Part shown: one piece after another, positions 27,510 through 38,503 of the stretch
How positions within the stretch are numbered: position 1 is the stretch's first letter
How the letters are laid out: each line of letters starts with the position of its first letter
NCBI RefSeq assembly: GCF_042477335.2
Contig: NC_091251.1
Span: forward strand, 31,140,501 to 31,204,500
Direction: 5' to 3'
Length of the DNA stretch: 64,000 nt
Origin: Ovis canadensis
Taxonomy: Eukaryota; Chordata; Mammalia; Artiodactyla; Bovidae
Position numbers and translations under genes: made by a program
Notes under the pieces: generated by a model
Told to the model about the DNA's origin: nothing
The model's input: only the letters and a program-made list of their open reading frames with translations
Database searches by the model: none

Positions 27510-29228
27510 GACTCTCAAAACTACAATATTAAAAAAATAGCAAAAGTTATTTAAAAAAATATGAAGTTTGCTTTAAAAATAGGGTCTTTTTTTGCAAGGT
27601 AATAGTAGATTTTAAAAATGAAAATTAAAGGAGTAATAAAGAACTTTAAATTTTTTAATTAAAAAATTTAAAAAATTATAATAGTAAAATATATCTAGTA
27701 ATTTCTCTGGACCTATTGAGGGCAGTGTGGAGTCAGCTCAGTTTCAGATAGTCCCTTGATCCAGCTTATACTTTTCAAGGTCTATAGGTCTATATACTAT
27801 AGGTCCCTTCCAATGTAGCCAAAGCTATCTACAAGGTTTTAATCTGTTGCACCTGTCCCTCCCAAAGCGGTTCCCTCTTATTTATTTTGGCTTCTTCTGT
27901 TTGCAAGTCTCTTTAGTATCTAACTTCCACCCTGACACAAGGGGGCGAAGGTGGTCATTTATTTAGGCTCACTTGTTCAATTGTGCTGGAGGGAGGAATA
28001 TTGCCAACAAATATCACTGGCATGTATGGGGTGTGCTCACAGTGTCTGGGCCACACTGGGTTTAACCCCACTCATGACGTGTGTGCTTTCCCCGTCTACA
28101 CTGCTCAGGCTCCAGGTTGCTCTGCAGGGGAACTGTCTAAGGTGGGGCCTGGGTTGTGTGCACTTCCCAGGTCTAAGCTGCTCAGGCTCAGGTTCTTGGG
28201 TACTCCACAAAGGCACAGACTAAGTTGGGCCCACGTTTTGTGCCCTTCCTGAGCTTCCGAGCAGCTCAGGCGACCAAGTGCTTGGCGAGTGCACACTCCC
28301 CTTGTGGCCGGTGCGTCTTATCACCTCCCCTGTCCCAGCCACTCGGTTTCCTGGGTGCGCAGCAGAAGTGTCGTCTCAGGTGTGCTGGGTGTCTCCTCTG
28401 GGGAGCTGATCTCTGGTGGCAACCCTCCTGGTGGATGTCAACCATCCAGGATCCCAAGAAGACTTGGTTAGCAGCTGGGAGCCTGCTCAGAGTTTGGTGG
28501 AGGATGCCATCTCTGGGGCCGACTTTGCCCCTTGCCTTTGGCTCTGGCTGTCACCCGCCTGCCTCCCTGCCTCTAGCGAGGGATGGGCCAGTCCGCTGTC
28601 AGCTAGCTCTCCTCTGGTATTCGCTCAGTCCTTTGTTCTGTGAGTGGCCAGGCAGTGGCTTAGGTTAGAGATTTTTACAGGAAAGTTCTTTTTCTCTCTG
28701 GCTACGCCATGGTTTGGGTTGCTATCTCATGTTAGCTCCCTCAGATTGCCCTCAGGGCAATTGCTTACCCTAAGCAATGCAGCCCACGCTTCCCTGTTCA
28801 GCCCTGGCTTGCTGGTGCTGGACACGAGCATTTGGGCTACTTCTCCACTGGGAGTTGCAGTTAGGCATGTAATCTGTGGGTTTTGTTTTCTCCCCCTCCC
28901 GGTTATGTTGCCCTCTGAGATTCCAAAACTCCCCACAGACGCCCCCCTGGTGAGAGGATTTCCTGGTGTTTGGAAACTTCTCTTTTATGACTCCCTCCCT
29001 GGGATGGGTCTCCATTTCTAACTCTTTTTGTCTCTTTTTATCTTTTATATTTTGTCCTACCTCCTTTCTAAGACAATGGGCTGCCTTTCTGGGTGCCTGG
29101 TGTCCTCTGCCAGCGTTCAGAAGTTGTTTTGTGGTATTTGCCCAGAGTTCAAATGATCTTTCGATGAATTTGTGGGGGAGAAAGTGGTCTCCCTGTCCTA
29201 TTCCTCCGCCATCTTAGGACCGCCCCCA

Positions 29229-29330
29229 ATATTGGTTTTCTGAATGTTGACTTTTAAGCCAACTTTTTCACTCTCCTCTTTCACTTTCATCAAGAGGCTC
29301 TTTAGTTCTTCTTTGCTTTCTGCCATGAGT
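29229..29330 (-). mobile_element. BovB, right half of the L1-interrupted copy
   Basis: AATATTGGTTTTCTGAATGTTGACTTTTAAGCC...CATCAAGAGGCTCTTTAG continues the BovB sequence exactly where the copy at 20537-21207 stops. The repeated ATCTTAGTTTTC / ATATTGGTTTTC at the two junctions is the diverged target duplication of the L1. Confidence 0.88.
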
Positions 29331-30010
29331 AGTGATGTACATAAACTTAATTATCTGCAGCCAACCCAGCATCCACCCCCTCACCCCGCCCCGTGGCCCT
29401 TCCTAAGGTCTTGTCTTCATTGCAGAGATGCCAGTAAGTACGTTTTTCAGGATCCCCTTCCCCTATGGTTTGCTAGTAGAAGACAGGCACTCACGTGAGA
29501 TTTGTAAAGTAAATGAGAAGCCATTCCTCTCTGGACACAGTCACAGCCAAATGTGTGGGAAGACAATTTCATAGCAACCTTCTTTAGAGTTGCAGGAGCT
29601 TCTAGGCAAACCCCTGAGAACTTCGGGTTCAGATCTGCTGGCTTTCTTGACTTTCAGTGGGGGCTTTCTCTGACCTGCTTCCCCACTTCTTCCCATGTTT
29701 ACATTAAGCCCCTAGTTCCTCTATCAAGTCCTTCCCATCTGAAATACACTGAGTGGCTTCTGTAATCCTAATACAATACAGCTCCCAGTTGATCTAGGAT
29801 TTACTCAACCTTTTGCTATAAATTGGCCCTACTGAAACTCAGATGGGTAACAGCTCTACCCTAATGGATTTAGGGCCAGTGCTAGGGGAGGGAACACTAT
29901 GAAAACTCTTTTCTGCCCTCGGTGCCAGAAACGTCTTTGATTATGAAGCACACAGAGGTAGACTCTGTGGGCCTATCTGGGCCTTTCTTTTCAACTGCAG
30001 TTTTCAGATT
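29331..30010. other. Intergenic, no gene seen
   Basis: Unique sequence, no repeat recognised. Confidence 0.5.
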
Positions 30011-30021
30011 TGTGAGACACT

Positions 30022-30070
<49 letters not shown>

Positions 30071-30328
30071 GTCGCTTCAGTCGTGTCCAACTCTGTGTGA
30101 CCCCATAGACGGCAGCCCACCAGGCTCCCCCATCCCTGGGATTCTTCAGGCAAGAATACTGGAGTGGGTTGCCATTTCCTTCTCCAATGCATGACAGTGA
30201 AAAGCAAAAGTGAAGTCGCTCAGTCGTGTCCGACTCTTAGTGACCCCATGGACTGCAGCCAACCAGGCTCCTCCATCCATGGGATTTTCCAGGCAAGAGT
30301 ATTGGAGTGGGTTGCCATTGCCTTCTCC
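30022..30328 (-). repeat. Bov-A2 SINE with expanded GCT tract
   Basis: Antisense dimeric Bov-A2 whose 3' AGC tail forms (GCT)15 plus GC at 30024-30070. Flanking TGTGAGACACT (30011-30021) and TGTAAGACACT (30329-30339) form an 11-bp target duplication with one mismatch. Confidence 0.93.
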
Positions 30329-30339
30329 TGTAAGACACT

Positions 30340-30872
30340 CTATCCCTACCCTTAAGGGAGTATTTAGATGTAGGAAGGGCAGAGAAAGACTCACAAGTTG
30401 CCAAGAAGCAACCATTCAGATTAATAAAACCTGAAGTGGGACCCACATATTGTGGATGACTAGTCTCCATCTGGTGGACACCACTGGTTTTCCTCACTAG
30501 GATGCAAGCTCCATAGGGTGCAAGGGCTTTGGTCACCAGCATACCCCAACCAACTAGAGTGCTCCGTCAACACTTGTCAAATGAGGGATAAATGGCCCCA
30601 CAGAACTGGGAAGTGACATGCTTGTTAGAGTCTGAGATGTCTCACAAGATCCAATAGATGTTACAGGTGTCTCATCAATGTTCACGGTTATGTCCCTGGC
30701 TCTAAAGACACTGTACTGTTATCCAATTTAAGAGAAAGAACAATTTTTTAACAAGCAAAAGCTCTGATCTGTGTCTCCTTACAACTTTCTGCTCTTTCTT
30801 CATCATCAGAAAGGTTTGTTGTAGGTTTAGTTATCACATGGGGAACTTTCAAAAATGGCACTACTAGGTTTT
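30340..30872. other. Intergenic, no gene seen
   Basis: Unique sequence, no repeat recognised. Confidence 0.45.
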
Positions 30873-30882
30873 ATTTAGCCAA

Positions 30883-31017
30883 CTGCTGCCACTGCTGCTA
30901 AGTCACTTCAGTCGTGTCTGACTCTTCGCGACCCCATGGACTGCAGCCTACCAGGCTCCTCCGTCCATGGGATTTTCCAGGCAAGAGTACTGGAGTGGGT
31001 TGCCATTGCCTTCTCCA
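30883..31017 (-). repeat. Bov-A SINE monomer with perfect 10-bp target duplication
   Basis: CTGCTGCCACTGCTGCTAAGTC...GGGTTGCCATTGCCTTCTCC. ATTTAGCCAA flanks it at 30873-30882 and 31018-31027. Confidence 0.93.
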
Positions 31018-31027
31018 ATTTAGCCAA

Positions 31028-33949
31028 TTGAGGAAACCTTAAACAATCCACTATTCTTATTGTGTTGTCATGTAGACAATGCAAACTGTAGATGTAAAAC
31101 AATGTAAAAAATGGAAAGGATGATCTCAGAATTTTTAAATGGAGTAAATTTGACATTAGGGAAAAACTGACCACATTTTTTTTTTTCAATTCCACTTTAG
31201 ATTTGGTTTGGTATTTGAGAACCCCGATCACATTCAACTCTCTCATCCAAAATGTTAAGTGTGGGCACCTTTTGTCAGGTGCTGAGGATCTAAGTCAGGA
31301 AGACAGGTTCCTTTCTTGCCTTGGGAGGCTAATGTCAGCTTTTTGATGTCACAAACACTGGGAGCTGTTGAGAACACAAGACATCTAAGCCAGTTCAACG
31401 GGGAAGAGGGAATTTCCAAGGAGAAATGCCTTTTACACTATGACCTCAGAGTCAGTAGGAGTTACCCAGAGAAAACCTGGGGGAGGGACACACGTTCCAG
31501 ACTGAAGGCAGATGACCTTGCCAAAGTCATGCAAGTGCAGGGGCAGAACAAAAAAGGACACACCAGGGCCCTCTACTAGCAGCTATGCCTTTTTGGTGAG
31601 GATCCTCAAGGTAGATTTATTTTCTTCCCAGCTAGGCGTCCCTTATGGAAAACTCACAACTTGAAATCTCACCTTCACTTGAGCTATATTAAGTTCCCAA
31701 TAATTACCATCTCTGTACTTTATCAATTTGGGGCTCAGCCCTTTGCTTAAAAAAACATGCGCACTTTATCAAAAATCATAGCTGTTCCTTGGGTTCAGGC
31801 TGGACTGAGTTGGGGTGGGAGCCAAGATGGTCAGAAAACAAACCACACATATTGCTGCTTCTGGAAGCTTTGTTTTTTAATGAGCCATGGAGTGACCTGT
31901 CCACCAAACTGCTCTTGTGTAGCCATACAGTGCATATTTTGAGTGGCACAAACTGCGCTTTATACAACTGATGGCCCCAGCCCCACCCCCTGCCAAAAAA
32001 AAAAAAAAAAGGAAATCACAAAGTGCCTGTTGATTGCATCAGGAATGTAATCAGTTCTGTGGGTGAGACAAATCATTCTTTGTATAGAATTATTCTGTTA
32101 AACAGTAAAATGATACTATATTTCACAGGCTATGTCCTTTTACAATAGATAGTCTTTTATAAATTTACACTCAGTGTATTTATATAAATTACTTTAAATC
32201 CATTAATATAATACTTATCTGTAGTCCACACCTTTCCCTTAGTAAATACAATTACTTGGTTCCAAAGGTGCAACTTTTACATGACCTAAGAGGGATGATA
32301 AACAGACATTCAGTATGGCTGGAAAGGTGATGGACCCCTTGGTGGGGCTTTTTTGACAACAGTTTCAACCAAGAGACCAACAAGACCTAATAGATCCACC
32401 TCCATCGTCACTATTTTGCCCTTTACCACCAGATAAGATGTGGGAGCAGTTCCAGAGAAAAGTGGGTAACAGTATTTTAAGGGCATAGAAAGAAAAGTGA
32501 AAGTGTTAGTCACTCAGTCTTGTCTGACTCTTTGAGACCTCATGGACTGTAGCCTCTGTCCGTAGAATTCTCCAGGCAAGAACACTGGGGTGAGTTGCCA
32601 TTCCCTTCTCCAGGGCATCTTCCCAACCCAGGGATCGAACCCAGGGTTCCCACATTGCAGGCAGATTCTTTACCATGTGATCCATCAGGGAAGCCCCGAG
32701 AAAGACTCCCACAAACACCAAGGAACCTACCAAGGGTAGCATGGTAGTGGGGGACAGTGCCAACTGTCACAGAATTATGGGGAGCTGTCCCACAATTATG
32801 GGTAGACAAACATATCTGTCAGCACAGAATGATGCTGTGTGGGTCAACACAGAATAACCAAGAGGGGGAAAAATGAGAGAGAATGAGGAAAGCCAGCTGG
32901 AGTGTTTCTTTCTAAAATTAAAACTCTCTGAGCTTTGAACACATCCTGAGAATATTTTCTCTCTTGTTCACCAAAGTGCTTGTGAAAGGTACACATTCCT
33001 TAGTTACAGTTTAAAAAAGAAAAATGTGGCCCACAGGCACTGAAGTGGGCCTGCAGAACCTTGCTGGAGCTCCTATTTTCTGCATGCTCTGGGACCCTCC
33101 ATCTTTGACAGTGAAAACAACCCTACTGTGATGGAAGACAGAAGTCTCCACTAACTCCCATGAGGAGGGAGGGCTCTTATATCCCACCCCTTGAATTCAG
33201 GTCCCTCTGCCTCCACAAGGCTCATATTGGGCTGTTACCTCCTCTGTGTTCACAGAAACCCAGAGTGGCGAAGTAATTAAAACGGCAGGAAGTACACAGT
33301 GCATTACAAAGGAAGCAAGTCACCTTCCTGGATCCTTTCTCTATTTACTTCATTTTGTGTATACACACTTTGACCCTACAATTAAACTTCTCTGCTTCCA
33401 TTACATTTTCTATGATAAGGGATACGTTGGCTTTAATGGGGAGAATTAAAACTCTAGGCTGTATCTGGGGCTGGGAATGTGTGGTAAGAAGAGAATGCTC
33501 TGCATTTTAGAGTATGGGCTCCAAATGAGGGGCTGCCTCTATGCTGCCACATATGGGTTTCTTTTGAGACATTTGAGATCAAAGAAAATGAGCAAAGGAG
33601 AAGCAAATAGAAAACACACATTTGACACATACAGATATTAAATATCTTAATTATAACTGATTGTAATGCAGCATCAGCTGTGGTAACATAACATGAACCA
33701 CAGAGATGACCAGTTAAGATCAGAGGAGAGGAGAGACAGCACTTGGTTCTGACAGTTGTTAAGTGTTATGGCTTCATCTCTTTCAGGCCAACAATGCCCA
33801 TTATTCTAGAGAACAGCAGCATGCTTTCCTTCAAAGGGAGGGTCCCGCCTTTGCTCTCCATTCTTAGCATTCCATGCAGCTCCCTTTCCCCACCCCTCCA
33901 TTCTGACAGCTTGTTAAAAGACTAGAAATCCACAAATCTAGCAACTGAA
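31028..33949. other. Intergenic or distal MYO9A 3' UTR, no coding signal
   Basis: Largely unique sequence with an A16 run at 31997-32012 and a Bov-tA at 32489-32697. It may include the distal MYO9A 3' UTR; nothing in the sequence decides this. Confidence 0.4.
32489..32697 (-). repeat. Bov-tA SINE
   Basis: GTGTTAGTCACTCAGTCTTGTC...CCAGGGATCGAACCCAGG...TGATCCATCAGGGAAGCCC, antisense. Confidence 0.9.
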
Positions 33950-36318
33950 AAACAAATATTTATTTAATGTTATCCAAATTCAGGTTTTAGGTCCCTGAGA
34001 AAAAATTATAAAGTCTCTTAACATCCATCACCTGGTTCCTATAAAGTGACCTATATGAGTAGTTTTTTTTATTTTTTTTAACTGCCAAAAACTTATTTTG
34101 CAAAATAACAGCAACAAAACAAAAACTCCACAAAGATTTAGAAGGGAGACTGTATGCCAAGATGTGTTTCCCAGGCCATTCCTCTAGGCCAAAGAAAACT
34201 ACTCAACAGGGGTACTCGCTTTTTTTTGTATGGTATTTAACCAATGTCCTGGAACAAGTGGAAAGGAGTACTCAACATCGGCTGAAAACCACCTTCCCAA
34301 GAATAATGGGAGGGACTGCGCCTGGCACAGGGACTGGGGCACCCATGCAGACAGAGCCATGATGAGGGGCTGGGTTCTGCTCTAGGAGATTATCTGAAAT
34401 TCAGATTTTTAAAGACCTTATTTACCTTTATTACTCCTCAAGGCAGCATGAACAAGGTGACAGATGTTTGCAGGTTATAAAATCGAACATGTTTAGTTAC
34501 TAACCATCATCATTCTGGAAATTGACAAAGACTCCTTTTCCCGAGGTCATTTCTGAACCCCACCAAGGAGAGGAAAGCCGCCTGCTACCTGGAGCTGCCA
34601 CTTGGGATGATATCTGTGTCTGGCCTCTGGGGCTCGACAGCAGCCACAGAGGCAGTGGCATGAGGTTCACTGTTGTGTAACAGGAGAGACTCTGCCTTAT
34701 TAATGAAAGTCCTCAGGTTTCTATAACTTCATCTCAAAGAAGTATGAAAAGGAAGAATAACCAAAATTCAGGTTACAGATGGTAAAGGCTCTTTTTTAGA
34801 ACAGTGCATGTGGTAGTTAGACAAGATGCATTTAGTAACTTTAAAAAAGAAACATTTTCACATATTTATCTCAAGAAAGGGTATCATGTTTCATTTCCCA
34901 TATATTATAAATAGCAAAAACAGACTTCTAATCCCACAGACACTAAGAAGCTTAAAATGCTTTTATAACTCAGGTACATGGAGACACCCAGTGGTGAGAA
35001 AAATGGTTTGACTTTTCCCTCAACCCAGGGATGTCTGGCTCTCACCACCGCATCCAGTGGCCCTTAATCTGTGGGAAGAAACTCTATGGGGAGGAAGGAA
35101 GCATAAAGTTAAAAAGAAATATGCACACTATACATATATATATTTACAGTAAACTTCAGTAACCAGAATATTAACAAAAATAGCTTCAAGTAGTCCTTGA
35201 TTTTTTTTTTAAATCTACTTAATACTGATGGTCTGAGGAAAAAAAGATAAAAGCTAGATGGGTCATATTAAAAACTTATCTTTTTTTCTTTTTTGGCAGC
35301 TTTCTGTAATGTTTATTCATGCAGTGCCGTGTGAATGCTTGGGGAGAAGTGATTAAGTGGTCACATCATTTGTGTGAGCTCGTGGTGGAAATCCACCAGC
35401 AGATAAACAGGTTCATATATGGTCTTCAGTTTAATCTATACAAAGAGAAAGGCCTGGATAAATTAGAATGAAACCCTCCTGTTTAGGGATCACCATGTCT
35501 CTGGGACATTTAAAAAGTATTAGAGGAACCTGATTCTAGGATCAGGGGATATAAGAACAGTATGGCTATTCAAACTTTGACCCATGCAATACATTTGGCA
35601 GGAACTAACCAGGAGTTAAACCAGCATTGATTATTATGACATCAAACATCGTTGAAAAACAAAACAGGTCTTCTCTTCTTTGTTGGATAACCACAGAGGT
35701 CTCAAACATGCTCTGATGGCTTGATGGAGACAACTGCCTTTTTTTTTTTTTTTTTACTTTCCCCAGAATATAACATGGAGTGTTTCTCAAAAATCTTAAA
35801 ATAGAGGGCTTAGGCTTTTTGCTTACAAATCCTTGGAAGAAAATTATATTCTACACCAGCTCCTAACTATCCCAAAATAAACCCAAAGGATTTTGCTTTC
35901 ATGGTTAAGAAAGGTTTATATGTTTTCTTCAAATGTTAGAAATCAGTGGGTCCCTCTAGCCCACAATGTCCCCCCCGTTCCACACTCACCTCTGGGAAGG
36001 GAAAAAGGGAAGGAGGAGAGGAAACTACAGAGACCTCCACAACTGACCCAAATCCCAAGGCCCTGGGCGCTCTGTTCAGCGAAATCTCTAGCTGGATACA
36101 GCGGCCAAGGCACAGCTGGTACCGTCCCTGGCAGGCTTCAAAGAGGACTTTCCACTTCGGCAGGAGGCCCACCCGGGACTCAGCACACAAGGTCTTGGCT
36201 GCATGCTCGGGCAAGAGGCAGGACCACAATCAGGATGGATACTGTGGACCAGGTGATGAAGCCCCAAGGTGAGATGTGTTTACCACTCTGTAGCCATAAG
36301 GGACACACATCTGCCAGT
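33950..36318 (-). other. MYO9A: Presumed MYO9A 3' UTR
   Basis: Mostly unique sequence following the MYO9A stop codon, without the young SINEs seen on both sides. AATAAA signals on the - strand lie at 35317-35312, 34432-34427 and 33964-33959. A T19 run is at about 35738-35756. The distal end chosen here is a guess; the UTR could extend further, towards 32 kb. Confidence 0.35.
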
Positions 36319-36782
36319 TCAGACCATAAACTCATTATTCCCAAAGAGAGCTAGCTGTTGGGCCGAGCTGCAGTCTGGGTCCACAGTTTTCCTGCGGCCA
36401 GACACAACTATCCCCTCTGGGGTCTCTTTGGTTTTCTGAGGTGAGTTTTTCACATTCTTTAATTTTTGTTTGCCCTTTTCAGGGTTGAAGGTTCCTCTGC
36501 TGATGAACTGAGGCTTGTCTTCTAGGGATTTGGTCTGGCCCGATGGCCCTTCCATCCCGAGGGCCTCACCAGCTGAGGAAGCTCGGTAGAAAGGAGATTT
36601 GGAATAAATCTGAAATCGTCTTCTGGTCCCATGAGAAGATGCAGTGCCAGATGAGCATAAAGAAGAGACGGAAGAGTCCACTGAATCCAGTGAGTCTTGC
36701 TGCTTTTTGAGCTGCTTCCGCAACCTGCTTGAAGGTTCAGACTTGCCAGCTGCCTTCGTAGAGATAAGGGCTAAGCTTCTCT
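36319..36782 (-). CDS. MYO9A: MYO9A terminal coding exon
   Basis: Encodes [24 protein letters not shown]... to ...[11 protein letters not shown], then TGA at 36321-36319. It is basic and serine/lysine-rich, with [12 protein letters not shown] and [13 protein letters not shown] segments conserved in myosin-IXa. The acceptor is GCATTAG. It holds 464 coding nt, followed by the 3' UTR. Confidence 0.96.
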
Positions 36783-38463
36783 CTAATGCAATAAAGAGAC
36801 CAAAGCTGTAAATGACAGTTCTCTCTGAAGCAAATCATTGTGTGATGAAGAGGTGTCACTGCTCACATGTGAAAGTGGGTGGGCTAAGATCTGGAGGGTC
36901 CAGGGTGACCTGCTTTGGGCACAGTTACAACTCAAGAAGACCTAACCACCCATCTCTACACCATCCATATAGTTTCAGAATTAACCCTGAGGAAGCTGGA
37001 GTGGGACCATGCCATTAGAAGAGGCCTACAACCATCCCCATCATTTAAAACACTGCCAGAATATGTAGTAAATATCACATCTCACGGAGACATGGCAGGC
37101 AGTTAAAGGCTTCCTTGGGTCCAGTCCCATCTCATAGCAGGGCACGGCCTCACTACCTACCCTTAGAAAATGGGTCATGAGTCAGTAAGACAACATGAGC
37201 TATGACTGCTGGCTTTCCTCTGTGGTAAATACAAGGAAACATTACATTACAAAAGAACTATGTTACACTGAAGGCTTGGTCTGATGAACAATTTATACAG
37301 AAGTTTCAGGAGGACTGGTATATTTCAGCTCCTTAGGACTTTGTCATCTTTTCATGTAAGGTCAAAGGCCTTCTTCAAAGAGACTGTCTTTGCTTGGGAA
37401 TCCTTATTCCTCCTCTGTAAAACAAATCTGGAGTCTTTGGTCTAACATGTTCATTTACCTGATTTCTCAGAGATGGCACCTTCAGACTCAATATTCAAAT
37501 TTTCTGAGCTATCAGCAGTCCCTATGGAGGCCTCAGACTCAAGGGTTTCATCATCAGAGGCACGTGGTTCCAGGACAAGCATCTCAAATGTTAGTTCTTC
37601 CCTGTAAGATACAATCAAGAAATCATTAACATTTGATAAGAAATGGAAGGAAGCCAATAGGAAAGCAGACCTTCTGTGAATGTCAGGAATTTAGGTAGCA
37701 AAAGCAGTCCCATTTCTTACTGTTCCCTTCCAGCGTGGTGATAAGGACCTGTATACCTGATGGGAAGAGCCAATTCATTGGAAAAGACCCTGATGCTGGG
37801 AAAGATTGAAGGCAGAAGGAGAAGGGGATGACAGAGGATGGGATGGTTGGATGGAATCACCGACTCAATGGACATATGTTTGAGCAAACTAAAGGAGATA
37901 GTGAAGGACAGCGAAGCCTGGCTTGCTGAAGTCCATGGGGTCGCAAAGAGCTGAACATGACTTAGCGACTGAACAACAAGTCACAGTCACAGTGAAGGTT
38001 AAAGACAGCAAAGGCTGGGACCTATAATGGGGCTAAGGGTGAGGCAGAGGAAGATGCTAAATCTGTAAGATCCTTTGATAAAATGAACTCTGGGCTGCTA
38101 ATCAGGAGATTGGGATTCTAAACTCACTCTAAACTCATTCATAATACATCAGGAAAGTACCTTCCTCTTTATGGACCTTAACTTTCTTATCCACAAAAAC
38201 AAAGAGACTAAACTAGATGGTCTCTAGGATTCCTTCCAGCTCTTAAACTATTTTCTACAAAATTTTATTAGCTGCTACACACTATATCCTCTACTTTCTT
38301 TGGCCAAGGAGAGACCTCTGGATCTCCTAAATGAAATAAAACAGACTGACCTCTTCTGTCCTTTTAAACCTTTGCCATCTCCACTTAAGACTACTATTCT
38401 CTATTCCTTCTTATCAATCACTCACCTCCTCTCAGTCATGCCTCCTCATTCCCTGAAGTCTTT

Positions 38464-38503
<40 letters not shown>

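Larger units (their letters stand above)
21206..29228 (-). mobile_element. Full-length ruminant L1, inactive, nested in BovB
   Basis: About 8.0 kb. The 3' end with short poly(T) on the + strand is at 21208-21216. The 5' end at 29228 on the - strand starts GGGGGCGGTCCTAAGATGGC. Order on the - strand: 5' UTR (29228-26339), ORF1 remnant (26338-25425), ORF2 remnant (25373-21575), 3' UTR. ORF2 shows the endonuclease start (SYLPIITLNVNGLNAPT, CCLQETHLKPRDTYR), RT motifs and FADD near 23300-23276. Frame breaks lie near 25161-24600, 23710 and 23283 and make it non-autonomous. Confidence 0.93.
26339..29228 (-). promoter_or_regulatory. L1 5' UTR / internal promoter region
   Basis: About 2.9 kb between the ORF1 start and the L1 5' end. 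The part nearest the 5' end (27900-29228) is GC-rich; the middle (27540-27700) is A/T-rich. AAGATGGCGG, a YY1-type site, lies at about 29216-29207 on the - strand, near the first L1 bases as in other mammalian L1 promoters. Three tandem units lie at 26871-27300. Confidence 0.7.

Noticed and set aside
30004-30207. Open frame coding polyglutamine or polyalanine
   Set aside because: Produced by the CTG/CAG microsatellite at the tail of a Bov-A2 SINE; not a gene.
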